Positions 56,201 to 62,355 are shown, counted from the first letter of the stretch. The stretch: DNA of 64,000 nucleotides from an uncultured Eubacteriales bacterium (GCA_900542935.1 UQPN01000008.1:12655-76654), one strand, 5' to 3'. Numbers and translations: made by a program. The notes: generated by a model from the sequence alone, not told the origin.

Positions 56201-56590
56201 GCGGGCGGAAATATCGTAAACGAGTATTACGTTCCGCTCGGCAATCAGACGTTGTACGCGCAATATATCCGGATTTCGGAAACGGACGGGTTAACGGAAA
56301 AAACGCCCGCGATAGTAACGGCGGACGAAGAACAAGAAATTTATATTTCGCCCGATTTCGATTATTATTTTGTTTTAAACGCGCAGCGCACGGTAACCGT
56401 CTCGGTGCTTATCGACTTTGTGCCGGACGACGCTTACGATTATTGTGTGCCTTTGCAGGTTTTTTGCGAAGAGAACAAATTGCAGGGGACGTTTGAGTAC
56501 GAACAAGGAACGGTTTTGAAAATCGGTTTTGATTTATACAAAACCCGTCCGCCGTGCAGAATTAAACTCAAAGTAATCGTTTTATCGTAA
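53207..56590 (+). CDS. Membrane-spanning regulator: two XRE HTH, one TM, InlB repeats, LRR
   Basis: A predicted 1,127-residue protein of unusual design. Residues 5-60 form an XRE HTH (NITQNDFADKLLVHSQTVSRWERG) and 82-140 a second (ESQELLADYLSEYNVSPDTISRWERG). After a basic stretch (KRGRRAGR) one hydrophobic helix spans 168-190. Outside lie about seven InlB/flg_new-type repeats, each with a KxGYxFxGWY-like core and a closing LYAxW, from 210 to 735. A BspA-like leucine-rich block follows (760-965, for example ILGERAFALCRVKDALKIP), then one more repeat (EGHRFIGWADAGG) and a beta tail. No signal peptide, sortase motif or enzyme domain is seen. The ATG at 53207 has only a weak upstream GGCGG; starts before it overlap the promoter. 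It probably binds DNA inside and a ligand or surface outside. Confidence 0.8.
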   Translation: MEEKTFGERLKKLRKEANITQNDFADKLLVHSQTVSRWERGLIEPDISQLGEIAAAFCVTLEKLLDLPESEKTYSGAFDPAAFGKTLCEKRTQKNESQELLADYLSEYNVSPDTISRWERGVTCPDIPQLVALAEHFACPVSELYCGMGEKEKAESESVTYVKRGRRAGRIVAAAVIAGCLLTGAGAMAAVTQYKKSAENAYDVSFDGEIISVSSLQSYMPKTPQKAGYDFCGWVNESGETVQFPRTITGNEEYYSVFAPHEYYIDFWLNGGEFTAEAQNTITVENGEISLISPQKAGAEFRGWYLTPDYSGEAAVSVRCACSDIKLYAKWSDAVYTVRYELYGGTMYDVNPDTVTAAEEIALHAPVKKGHKFVGWYESPYGGTTRENRAAGGIAAMNGGNAANKISTVGGKNARNLTLYALWQKTDEKYTVSYDCMGGIMSAENPGIVRAGEVFTLNGAEKFGYEFIGWNDLPDGSGAYYEKLYDLQADLKLYAIFRAKTYLIRYEYTGAYENEKINPNFISYEDRAELYPVNKRGYEFIGWYTEKTGGEKIETIDSSNVAFLSVLYARFSPVTYILKLDADGGNIVFSATDSDETESATYAYSLTVESASFYLPSCKKAGYDFVGWQDKESGERLSKIDSLDVKNRTLTAIWRDSEKTYKITYVLNMSAAENPNPTEAKCKNALFLAEAQAGGYDFLGWYDNAAGDGATITKIAKGNEKDITLYALWQELKTYGSTEFFDYEETSSGVTITNYKGASGANVTVNVPAYINGSPVVALKCKFGQSSVNKEGVNKEYNAINLPDGMVILGERAFALCRVKDALKIPAGVREIGALCFGVFYGNVYFDELNTIETIGENAFFECCAKNVLVLPETVRTIKRQGFNRSRFSGIVLPDGIISIEDNALYTQESNCIVFIPDTVRYLGECAYGNSAFTNLSSKAIRAVSAKPDSMLLPMTKNVSKSVLTLRDGSGVQTTEEDYAFVLPRCEKEGHRFIGWADAGGNIVNEYYVPLGNQTLYAQYIRISETDGLTEKTPAIVTADEEQEIYISPDFDYYFVLNAQRTVTVSVLIDFVPDDAYDYCVPLQVFCEENKLQGTFEYEQGTVLKIGFDLYKTRPPCRIKLKVIVLS

Positions 56591-56607
56591 AAATTCATTA
56601 CGAAAGA

Positions 56608-56653
56608 ATAAAAAACGCAATTCTTTTTGCCGGGGATATCCGATGATAGGAAA
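56608..56653 (+). terminator. Terminator after the tandem-HTH gene
   Basis: AAAAAACGC pairs with GCGTTTTTTT over a long, partly paired loop (CTTTT with AAAAG). A second small hairpin, GCCGTTTTTTCGGC, follows at 56667. Confidence 0.5.
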
Positions 56654-56693
56654 AGCGTTTTTTTATGCCGTTTTTTCGGCGAAATTATAAAAC

Positions 56694-56736
56694 TAAGCGT
56701 AAACCGCGGGAAAATAAGCGTAAATTGCGGGTAAAA
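56694..56736 (+). repeat. Two 21-bp direct repeats upstream of a small HTH gene
   Basis: TAAGCGTAAACCGCGGGAAAA is followed directly by TAAGCGTAAATTGCGGG plus TAAAA, a near copy. They end about 40 bp before a TATAAT box whose -35 region is poor, which is where an activator would bind. Possible operator for the adjacent tandem-HTH protein. Confidence 0.6.
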
Positions 56737-56774
56737 ACGCGGAATACGCTGACAAATTACGGCGGTATTTGTGA

Positions 56775-56780
56775 TATAAT
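56775..56780 (+). promoter_or_regulatory. -10 box of the small HTH gene
   Basis: TATAAT without a good -35 hexamer at 16-18 nt; only CTGACA 20 nt away. This fits an activator-dependent promoter. Confidence 0.45.
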
Positions 56781-56865
56781 ATAAGCGTTGAAACGGGAAC
56801 GGGTTTCCCGTGCAAGACGACGCGTCGTCTGCTGACAAAATAAAAAACAAAAGAGGCAGACAAAT

Positions 56866-57072
56866 ATGAAAACCAAATTAGTATTATTGATGTACGACGC
56901 ATTTCTTTGCGGCGGGAGCGTTTTGCGCGACGATTTTTGCAAAGAGTATAAAATCAGCGCGCGCACGTTTTACAGGTATCTTCTTGCCGTGAGCAAGTTT
57001 TTTGCGGCGTATAAGCCGAATTATTGCATCCGGAAAGACGGCGCGGGCGTATATTATTTAAAGGGATTTTAA
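56866..57072 (+). CDS. Small HTH-like protein
   Basis: A 68-residue protein resembling the winged HTH that begins WYL/DeoR-type regulators: VLLMYDAFLCGGSVLRDDFCKEYKISARTFYRYLLAVSKFF, then a short wing (CIRKDGAGVYYLKGF). It lacks any effector domain. An AGAGG-like site lies upstream. It follows the tandem-HTH gene with direct repeats in between and is closed by a terminator, so it may be that regulator's target. A shortened relic of a larger regulator is an alternative. Confidence 0.55.
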   Translation: MKTKLVLLMYDAFLCGGSVLRDDFCKEYKISARTFYRYLLAVSKFFAAYKPNYCIRKDGAGVYYLKGF

Positions 57073-57080
57073 GAAGAAAA

Positions 57081-57125
57081 AATACGGAAACCGCTTGTGT
57101 ATGTAAAGCGACTTCCGTATTTTTA
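57081..57125 (+). terminator. Terminator of the small HTH gene
   Basis: AATACGGAA pairs with TTCCGTATT, and CGCTT with AAGCG inside it; TTTTTAT follows. Confidence 0.8.
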
Positions 57126-57174
57126 TAAAAAAAAACCGCTCGCAGTGCGAGGGGATATGGCTTGTACATGTATA

Positions 57175-57215
57175 AAAAAATCAGTCGTTTTCCGGAAAGA
57201 AACGACTGATTTTTT
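57175..57215 (-). terminator. Terminator of the tRNA-Arg gene, left behind
   Basis: A perfect stem (AAATCAGTCGTTT with its complement, loop of 9 nt) directly follows the CCA end of the tRNA fragment on the minus strand. It marks the original downstream flank of the host tRNA gene. Confidence 0.8.
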
Positions 57216-57261
57216 GGCCTGCCTGAGACGATTCGAACGTCCGACAACCCGCCTTAGGAGT
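57215..57261 (-). tRNA. 3' half of tRNA-Arg(CCT): integration scar, not a whole gene
   Basis: Read on the minus strand: anticodon loop CTCCTAA (anticodon CCT), the 3' side of the anticodon stem, a variable loop, a T arm (GGACG, TTCGAAT, CGTCT), the acceptor strand CAGGCAG, discriminator G and CCA. The D arm and 5' acceptor strand (expected CTGCCTG) are missing; the sequence changes at the anticodon loop. This is what remains of attB when a tyrosine-recombinase element inserts into a tRNA gene. The intact tRNA should lie at the far right end of the element, outside the window. Confidence 0.8.
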
Positions 57262-57482
57262 TTTGAAAAATTCTCAAAATCCTATTAAAATAGGCAATTA
57301 TCGCACATTTTTTGGCGTTTTGAGCAATATTTTTCGTCTAAATCGGCTATTTTCTTTCGTTTTTTCGGCAAATTTTAGATTTCAAAATAATTTTCAAACT
57401 AAAATAATACCAAAAACAATACCAATTTTTATAGCCGTTTTCAAAAAAATCTAATGCCAAACGACACCTATTTTTCGCGGTA

Positions 57483-57531
57483 GTTGCTATTACCGCTGAC
57501 TTGTGCTACAACAGCAACAACGAAAGGCAAA
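57483..57531 (+). repeat. Left copy of a roughly 50-bp inverted repeat
   Basis: Starts GTTGCTATTACCGCTGACTT and continues to AAAGGCAA; the core CTACAACAGC is shared with the right copy (62662-62710, opposite orientation). By eye 32 of 38 core bases match. The 250-bp AT-rich stretch before it (57262-57480) holds only small palindromes such as CCTATT/AATAGG and no gene. Confidence 0.6.
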
Positions 57532-57539
57532 ATATAATA

Positions 57540-57665
57540 ATGAGAAAAGTTGTTTACTCAATCAAGAAAGTCAGAGGCAACTCTGACGACAAGATTTCCG
57601 GTCTCGGATTTCTTAACGAAGAAGGAACGTCGCTAATATCCATAATCGAGCAACTGAACTTGTAA
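57540..57665 (+). pseudogene. Truncated copy of the 62928 gene
   Basis: The first 96 nt match the gene at 62928 with only three differences, then the sequence departs and a stop follows, giving 41 codons (MRKVVYSIKKVRG...). The GGAGG site of the complete copy is missing here. It marks the left edge of the DNA inserted between the two copies. Confidence 0.85.
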
Positions 57666-57700
57666 ACGCTGAACTTATTTATAATTGAAAAGATATGACA

Positions 57701-57732
57701 AATCGCCTGCCAAGATGTTTTGGCAGGCGATT
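57701..57732 (-). terminator. Terminator of the rubrerythrin-desulfoferrodoxin unit
   Basis: A perfect 13-bp stem (AATCGCCTGCCAA and complement, 6-nt loop) a few bases past the desulfoferrodoxin stop, with ATTTGTC following on the minus strand. Confidence 0.75.
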
Positions 57733-57738
57733 TTACTT

Positions 57739-58119
57739 TTACTTGATTTCAGTTTTCCAAAGTCCGTGGAGGTTGCAGTAAGCATAAACTGCAACAGGTT
57801 TATCTTCGCCGATGCAAAATGTAGCTTCCGGTGTATCGCCAGGTTTAAAGGCTCTACGCTGACCGCCATTCTCAGTTTCAACATAAACCCATTGAATGTA
57901 GTGCTCCTCGGTCATGGGATGGGTTATTTCGCCGATCCTTACATAAACAGAACCATCTTCCAAATTCACAAAAGGCAAGTGCTTTTCTCCCGCCGCTTCG
58001 GTGGTGTTGGGAACCAGCGCCTCCATCTTTTGACCGCAGCACATCATAGGGACGCCTGCATCGTTAATAAGACCGATCAAATTACCGCAATGGCGGCAAA
58101 TATAAAACTTTTCTCTCAT
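57739..58119 (-). CDS. dfx: Desulfoferrodoxin (superoxide reductase)
   Basis: A 126-residue two-iron protein that reduces superoxide to hydrogen peroxide without making oxygen, a defence of strict anaerobes. The N-terminal rubredoxin-like site has CRHCG and CCGQ; the C-terminal catalytic iron site uses His in GEKHLPF, THPMTEEHYI and CNLHGLW with its axial Cys. Length is exactly that of two-domain desulfoferrodoxins. It is 14 nt downstream of rubrerythrin, which removes the peroxide formed. Codon choice is more AT-rich than in genes left of 57 kb. Confidence 0.95.
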   Translation of the reverse strand: MREKFYICRHCGNLIGLINDAGVPMMCCGQKMEALVPNTTEAAGEKHLPFVNLEDGSVYVRIGEITHPMTEEHYIQWVYVETENGGQRRAFKPGDTPEATFCIGEDKPVAVYAYCNLHGLWKTEIK

Positions 58120-58133
58120 TTTTCTTCCTCTCT

Positions 58134-58787
58134 TTAATAATTTTCTTTACGAACTTCAAAATAGGCCTGCGGATGCTTACATACAGGGCAGATTTCGGGA
58201 GCCGTCGTACCTACAACGATATGTCCGCAATTACGGCATTCCCAAACCGTTACGCCGGACTTTTCAAATACTGCTTTGGTTTCAACATTTTTAAGAAGTG
58301 CACGGTATCTTTCCTCATGTGCTTTCTCGATAGCAGCAACGCCACGGAACTGTTCGGCTAAATCGTGGAAGCCTTCTTCGTCCGCTTCTCTTGCCATACG
58401 GTCATACATATCAGTCCACTCGGCATTTTCACCTTCCGCTGCATGGAGAAGGTTATCAGCAGTGTCACCCAACTCGCCGAGAGCCTTGAACCACAGCTTT
58501 GCGTGTTCCTTTTCATTTTCAGCAGTCTGTAAGAAAAGCGCCGCAATCTGCTCGAAACCTGCCTTCTTTGCGACAGAAGCAAAGTATGTATACTTATTTC
58601 TTGCCTGAGATTCGCCTGCAAATGCTTCCCAAAGGTTCTTTTCGGTTTTGGTTCCGGCATAGGGACTCTTGGATTCTTCCTCAAGCTTTACGAATTTTTC
58701 TTTCGGCTGTTTGCAGACAGGACAGATTTCGGGAGGAGTATCTCCCTCGTGAATATAACCGCATACGGTGCATTTCCATTTTGCCAT
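58134..58787 (-). CDS. rbr: Rubrerythrin with rubredoxin domains at both ends
   Basis: A 217-residue peroxidase of the rubrerythrin family. A rubredoxin site opens the protein (CTVCGY ... CPVC, residues 5-25), the ferritin-like di-iron domain fills 45-175 (FAGESQARNKYTYFA, ENEKEHAKLWF, EKAHEERYR supply the Glu/His ligands), and a second rubredoxin site closes it (CRNCGH ... CPVC, residues 185-210). Classic rubrerythrin has only the C-terminal one. It reduces H2O2 to water using electrons from NADH via rubredoxin-type carriers. The start follows GGAGAAAACGAAA; the longer frame upstream is leader. Confidence 0.95.
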   Translation of the reverse strand: MAKWKCTVCGYIHEGDTPPEICPVCKQPKEKFVKLEEESKSPYAGTKTEKNLWEAFAGESQARNKYTYFASVAKKAGFEQIAALFLQTAENEKEHAKLWFKALGELGDTADNLLHAAEGENAEWTDMYDRMAREADEEGFHDLAEQFRGVAAIEKAHEERYRALLKNVETKAVFEKSGVTVWECRNCGHIVVGTTAPEICPVCKHPQAYFEVRKENY

Positions 58788-58888
58788 TTTCGTTTTCTCC
58801 TTCTTTTCTATATTTTCATTGAAATTTATGTTATGAAGCAACGCTTCCGCCACATCCGCCGGAATATCGGGATAGGTTTTTATCTACT

Positions 58889-59011
58889 CTAAAATTCTTT
58901 TGTGTTGGCGCTTTGCGGAAGCATAAATCCTGCTTCCTGGCAAAGGTCTTCTGTATCTGCAGCGCCGGTAGGGCAAACATAAAGGCGAAGACAGTCTTTT
59001 TTGCAAAGCCT
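58889..59011 (-). pseudogene. Possible ferredoxin-like remnant in the rubrerythrin leader
   Basis: Within the long leader of the rubrerythrin transcript one frame reads LCKKDCLRLYVCPTGAADTE and continues to a stop, resembling the C-terminal cluster motif of small [4Fe-4S] proteins. Upstream the frame breaks with several stops, so no complete gene exists. The resemblance may be chance. Confidence 0.25.
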
Positions 59012-59131
59012 TAATTGTCAAAACAATTGGTTCCCTGCTCACTGCTCCCGTTGGAGAAAATTCAAGAACTTCAGGGAAATAACACACTCGGCGACACTTC
59101 GTCGGTCTTGGCCTTTATTACCTTCTAATAT

Positions 59132-59160
59132 AGTATAGCACTGTTTATGGCATATGTCAA
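59132..59160 (-). promoter_or_regulatory. Promoter of rubrerythrin-desulfoferrodoxin
   Basis: TTGACA, 17 nt, TATACT on the minus strand; the -35 box is one arm of the palindrome shared with the Crp/Fnr promoter. The leader to rubrerythrin is about 340 nt. Confidence 0.75.
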
Positions 59161-59176
59161 TGGAACATTGACATAT
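59152..59176 (+). promoter_or_regulatory. Palindromic operator holding both divergent -35 boxes
   Basis: A perfect inverted repeat of 11-bp arms (ATATGTCAATG and complement) with a 3-nt centre. Each arm contains TTGACA of one of the two divergent promoters. Binding of a dimer here would block both promoters together; the Crp/Fnr-type protein encoded beside it is the obvious candidate. Confidence 0.8.
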
Positions 59177-59196
59177 ACCCGAAATTATGTTATAAT
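59168..59196 (+). promoter_or_regulatory. Perfect consensus promoter of the Crp/Fnr gene
   Basis: TTGACA, 17 nt, TATAAT, with the -35 box inside the palindromic operator. Confidence 0.88.
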
Positions 59197-59224
59197 AAAA
59201 TATAGAAAAAAGGAGGCGCTGCTT

Positions 59225-59881
59225 ATGAATTACTTGACATACTTGCCTGTATTTGATAAACTGACGAAATCACAGCAAGATGCGCTTACAAGCTCATCTT
59301 TTGTTCGTAAATTCGGCAAGGGTGAACTCTTGCATAATGGTTCGCAGAATTGTACGGGACTGCTCCTTGTGCTCTCCGGTCAAATTCGTGCTTTTACTAT
59401 ATCTGATGATGGCAGAGAGATTACGATGTACCGCCTTTTTGAGCGAGATGTTTGCCTTTTCTCTGCGTCTTGTATTATGAACAGTATTCAGTTTGATATT
59501 ACCATTACTGCTGAAAAGGAAACAGAGGTTTTAGTCATCCCATCAGAAGTTTACAAAAGTATTATGAATGTTTCTGCACCGCTTGCCAATTACACAAACG
59601 AAGTTATGGCAAGCCGATTTTCAGATGTAATGTGGCTTATAGACCAGGTGATGTGGAAAAGCTTTGATAAAAGACTTGCAGAGTTCCTTTTGAATGAGGC
59701 AAGCATCGAAGGCACTAACATTCTTAAAATCACCCACGAAACAATCGGCAATCACTTAGGCAATCCCCGTGAAGTGGTAACACGAATGCTAAAGTATTTT
59801 GTGAACGAAGGGTTTATATCACTCTCCCGCGGAACGATTGAGATTATAGACAAAGACGGACTTGAAGAGATTATAGTTTGA
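59225..59881 (+). CDS. Crp/Fnr-family regulator
   Basis: A 218-residue regulator with an N-terminal cyclic-nucleotide-binding-like beta roll (residues 15-130, RKFGKGELLHNG, TGLLLVLSGQIRAF) and a C-terminal winged HTH (ITHETIGNHLGNPREVVTRMLKYFVNEGFI). The N-terminal cysteine cluster of FNR is absent, so it is not a classical iron-sulfur oxygen sensor; Cys at about 81 and 87 (DVCLFSASC) could sense redox or sulfur species. AAGGAGG precedes the ATG. Divergent to rubrerythrin across a shared palindrome and convergent with the CoA-disulfide reductase operon. Confidence 0.92.
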   Translation: MNYLTYLPVFDKLTKSQQDALTSSSFVRKFGKGELLHNGSQNCTGLLLVLSGQIRAFTISDDGREITMYRLFERDVCLFSASCIMNSIQFDITITAEKETEVLVIPSEVYKSIMNVSAPLANYTNEVMASRFSDVMWLIDQVMWKSFDKRLAEFLLNEASIEGTNILKITHETIGNHLGNPREVVTRMLKYFVNEGFISLSRGTIEIIDKDGLEEIIV

Positions 59882-59887
59882 TAAAAC

Positions 59888-59933
59888 AAAGCGTTGAGTT
59901 TCTCAAAAAAAGGAATTCTCAACGCTTTTTCTT
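59888..59933 (+). terminator. Bidirectional terminator between Crp/Fnr gene and reductase operon
   Basis: AAAGCGTTGAG and CTCAACGCTTT pair over a 19-nt loop; T-rich sequence follows on both strands, so it serves both convergent units. Confidence 0.85.
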
Positions 59934-59943
59934 TTCTGTCCTT

Positions 59944-61635
59944 TTAATCATCCATTCCGCAGAGAGTGGATTTTTTATTTAACGCTTTATCATTACGGAC
60001 TGCATCATAGAATCGGAAACCGCCTGCAAAGTTATAGGCATCAAAGCCGTTGCCCATTAGAATTCTGCTTGCGATATAGCTTCTCAATCCGCTTTGGCAG
60101 ATAACATACACAGGCTTGCTCCTATCCAGCTCACCTATACGTTCACGCAGTTCATCAACGGGAATATTGATAAATCCCTTTACATGACCCATACTGTACT
60201 CCATTGGTGTACGTGTGTCAAGAAGAGTTATGCTGCCGTCACGGGGAAGTGTTTCATCTTCCTCATAATACCATTGCTTTACAATGCCGTTTTTCATGTT
60301 TTCAATGATATAGCCTGCCATATTCACAGGATCCTTTGCGGAGGAATACGGCGGAGCATAAGCAAGGTCAAGTTCTGTAAGTTCATATGCTTTCATTCCG
60401 GCACGGATAGCGGTTGCAAGCACATCTATCCTCTTATCGACACCGTCAAAGCCTACAATTTGTGCACCTAAAATGCGATAGCTTTCTTTTTCAAACAGCA
60501 CTTTCATAGTCATCATTTTACCGCCGGGATAATATCCTGCATGACTCATTGGAGAAAGAATGACTTTGTCTGTAGCAATACCAAGGGACTTTGCGGTTTT
60601 TTCGTTAATACCCGTAGTAGCAGCAGTCATGTCAAATATTTTGATGATGGATGAGCCCTGTCCGCCGGTATAATGGCTGTCACCGCCGCAGATGTTATCG
60701 GCGGCAATTCTACCCTGCTTATTTGCAGGTCCGGCAAGAGAGATGAGTGTGTCCTTATCCGTTACAAAATTAGTGATCTGAACCGCATCTCCAACCGCAT
60801 AAACGTCAGGAATAGAGGTTTCCATTTTGTCATTGACCACAATACTGCTTTTTATTCCGAGTTCCAAACCCGCTTCTTTCGCAAGTGTGGTTTCGGGAGC
60901 GACGCCGATTGCTATTACAACCATATCGGTATGAAGTGTCGGGACATTTTTGAGCTTCACATCAATACCGCAATCGGTATCGGCAAAACCTTCAACCATA
61001 GTATCAAGCATTAGATAGATGCCGTTTTTGCGTATTTCAGCATGAATAAACGATGCCATATCCCTGTCAAACGGAGCCATAAGCTGATCCGCCGCTTCCA
61101 CGAGCGTTACATCTATTCCGAGTTCACGCAGATTTTCCGCAACCTCTATTCCGATAAAGCCACCGCCGACTACCACGGCAGACTTCGGTTGATGCTCATC
61201 CGTATATTTCTTGAGTCTAAGCGTATCCTCAACGGTGCGCAGGGTAAATATCTTATCGCTGTCAATACCGTCAAACCCCGGCTTTATCGGCTTAGCACCG
61301 GGCGAGAGCACGAGCTTGTCATAACTCTCGGTAATGATTTTACCGTTTTCAAGATTTTTTACGGTAACAGTTTTGCTGTCAGGATGAATTGCCGTGACTT
61401 CATGATGAACATTCATCTTAACTCTAAAACGCCTCCAAAAGCTTTCAGGCGTCTGCAAGGTTAGATTATTTTCATCTTCAATGGTGCCTCCGATGTAGTA
61501 CGGCAGACCACAGTTGGCGTATGAGATAAATCCTGAACGCTCAAAAACAACGATTTCCGCTTGTTCGTCAAGCCTGCGTATTCTCGCCGCCGCAGTAGCG
61601 CCACCTGCAACACCGCCTATAATTACAACCTTCAT
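59944..61635 (-). CDS. CoA-disulfide reductase with C-terminal rhodanese domain
   Basis: A 563-residue flavoprotein of the CoADR-Rhd / NADH-polysulfide reductase type. VIIGGVAGGATAAARIRR binds FAD, SYANCGLPYY holds the redox Cys at about 43, VVVGGGFIGIEVAENL binds NAD(P)H, and DVYAVGDAV is the second FAD motif. The rhodanese domain (residues 460-550) has its active Cys in VICQSGLRSY. Known members reduce CoA disulfide, polysulfide or persulfides using NAD(P)H. It follows a rhodanese and thioredoxin gene on the minus strand, with its start touching the rhodanese stop. Confidence 0.92.
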   Translation of the reverse strand: MKVVIIGGVAGGATAAARIRRLDEQAEIVVFERSGFISYANCGLPYYIGGTIEDENNLTLQTPESFWRRFRVKMNVHHEVTAIHPDSKTVTVKNLENGKIITESYDKLVLSPGAKPIKPGFDGIDSDKIFTLRTVEDTLRLKKYTDEHQPKSAVVVGGGFIGIEVAENLRELGIDVTLVEAADQLMAPFDRDMASFIHAEIRKNGIYLMLDTMVEGFADTDCGIDVKLKNVPTLHTDMVVIAIGVAPETTLAKEAGLELGIKSSIVVNDKMETSIPDVYAVGDAVQITNFVTDKDTLISLAGPANKQGRIAADNICGGDSHYTGGQGSSIIKIFDMTAATTGINEKTAKSLGIATDKVILSPMSHAGYYPGGKMMTMKVLFEKESYRILGAQIVGFDGVDKRIDVLATAIRAGMKAYELTELDLAYAPPYSSAKDPVNMAGYIIENMKNGIVKQWYYEEDETLPRDGSITLLDTRTPMEYSMGHVKGFINIPVDELRERIGELDRSKPVYVICQSGLRSYIASRILMGNGFDAYNFAGGFRFYDAVRNDKALNKKSTLCGMDD

Positions 61636-61959
61636 TTATTTCACCACCTTTCCACGGTAGCTGCTGATGCCACCGATATTTTTTGCATTTGTGTAACCAA
61701 TTTGCTTCAAATAGGATACAGCTTGTCTGCTTCTACCACCGCTTAAACAATGCACATAAAGCGGTGTGCTTTTGTCCTTGACGGTATTCTCAACGGAAGA
61801 AATTCTATCAAGAGGTATGTTGACGCTTCCGTCAATGTGCCCGTCACGGTATTCCTCTGCCGTCCTAACATCAAGCAATACAGCGCCGTCGTTTGTTTTG
61901 TATTCTGCAACACCAGTGTTGATGTCGGCGGTGTTGCGGAAGAAATTAAACAATCCCAT
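61636..61959 (-). CDS. Single-domain rhodanese
   Basis: A 107-residue rhodanese (sulfurtransferase) with the active loop CLSGGRSR near residue 72 and LLDVRTAEEYRDGHIDGSVNIP. It moves sulfane sulfur between thiols, probably handing it to the reductase encoded next. Start set behind AAAGGAG; the longer frame would begin inside the thioredoxin gap. No signal peptide. Confidence 0.92.
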   Translation of the reverse strand: MGLFNFFRNTADINTGVAEYKTNDGAVLLDVRTAEEYRDGHIDGSVNIPLDRISSVENTVKDKSTPLYVHCLSGGRSRQAVSYLKQIGYTNAKNIGGISSYRGKVVK

Positions 61960-61969
61960 CTTTTTCTCC

Positions 61970-62275
61970 TTACAGCATTGCTTCAATTTGCTCTTTCGAT
62001 CTGTAGCCAACAACCTGATTTTCGAGTTTCCCGTTTTTGATTACAGCGAGCATGGGAATGCTCATTACCTGAAACTGTGCCGCAAGCTCCGGCTGTTCGT
62101 CCACATTGATTTTACCGACCTTAACATCGCTTCGCTCATTTGCGATTTCCGATACGATCGGACCTACCATACGGCAGGGGCCGCACCAATCGGCATAGAA
62201 ATCAAGAAGTACAGGTTTATTAGAATTCAAAACTTCGCTTGCGAAATTTTCTTTATTAATTTTAATGACAGACAT
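61970..62275 (-). CDS. trxA: Thioredoxin
   Basis: A 101-residue thioredoxin with the active site WCGPC at residues 31-35, the cis-proline in SIPMLAVI and the usual GKLENQVVG end. AGGAGG precedes the ATG. It heads the thioredoxin-rhodanese-reductase operon of the island, which points to persulfide or disulfide reduction. No thioredoxin reductase gene is adjacent, so it must use one encoded elsewhere. Confidence 0.95.
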   Translation of the reverse strand: MSVIKINKENFASEVLNSNKPVLLDFYADWCGPCRMVGPIVSEIANERSDVKVGKINVDEQPELAAQFQVMSIPMLAVIKNGKLENQVVGYRSKEQIEAML

Positions 62276-62328
62276 CTTCGTGTCCTCCTTTGTTTTATTG
62301 TGCCTTTATTTTAACCGATTTGAAATCA

Positions 62329-62355
62329 GAGTTCTGTGATGTTATCACTCAACTC
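62329..62355 (+). promoter_or_regulatory. Inverted repeat upstream of trxA
   Basis: GAGTT/AACTC and GTGAT/ATCAC arms around a 3-nt centre, followed by TTTTT on the plus strand. It may be an operator of the thioredoxin operon or a terminator for plus-strand transcription; the -10 of trxA appears to be TAAAAT at about 62311. Confidence 0.45.

Noticed and set aside
57215..57261. Functional tRNA gene
   Set aside because: The 5' acceptor strand, D arm and 5' anticodon stem are missing, so it cannot fold as a tRNA.
58788..58853. N-terminal extension of rubrerythrin
   Set aside because: The start at 58787 has a good GGAG site and the rubredoxin domain begins right after it; the extension is leader sequence.
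59225..59881. Classical FNR oxygen sensor
   Set aside because: The N-terminal cysteine cluster needed to hold the [4Fe-4S] centre is absent.
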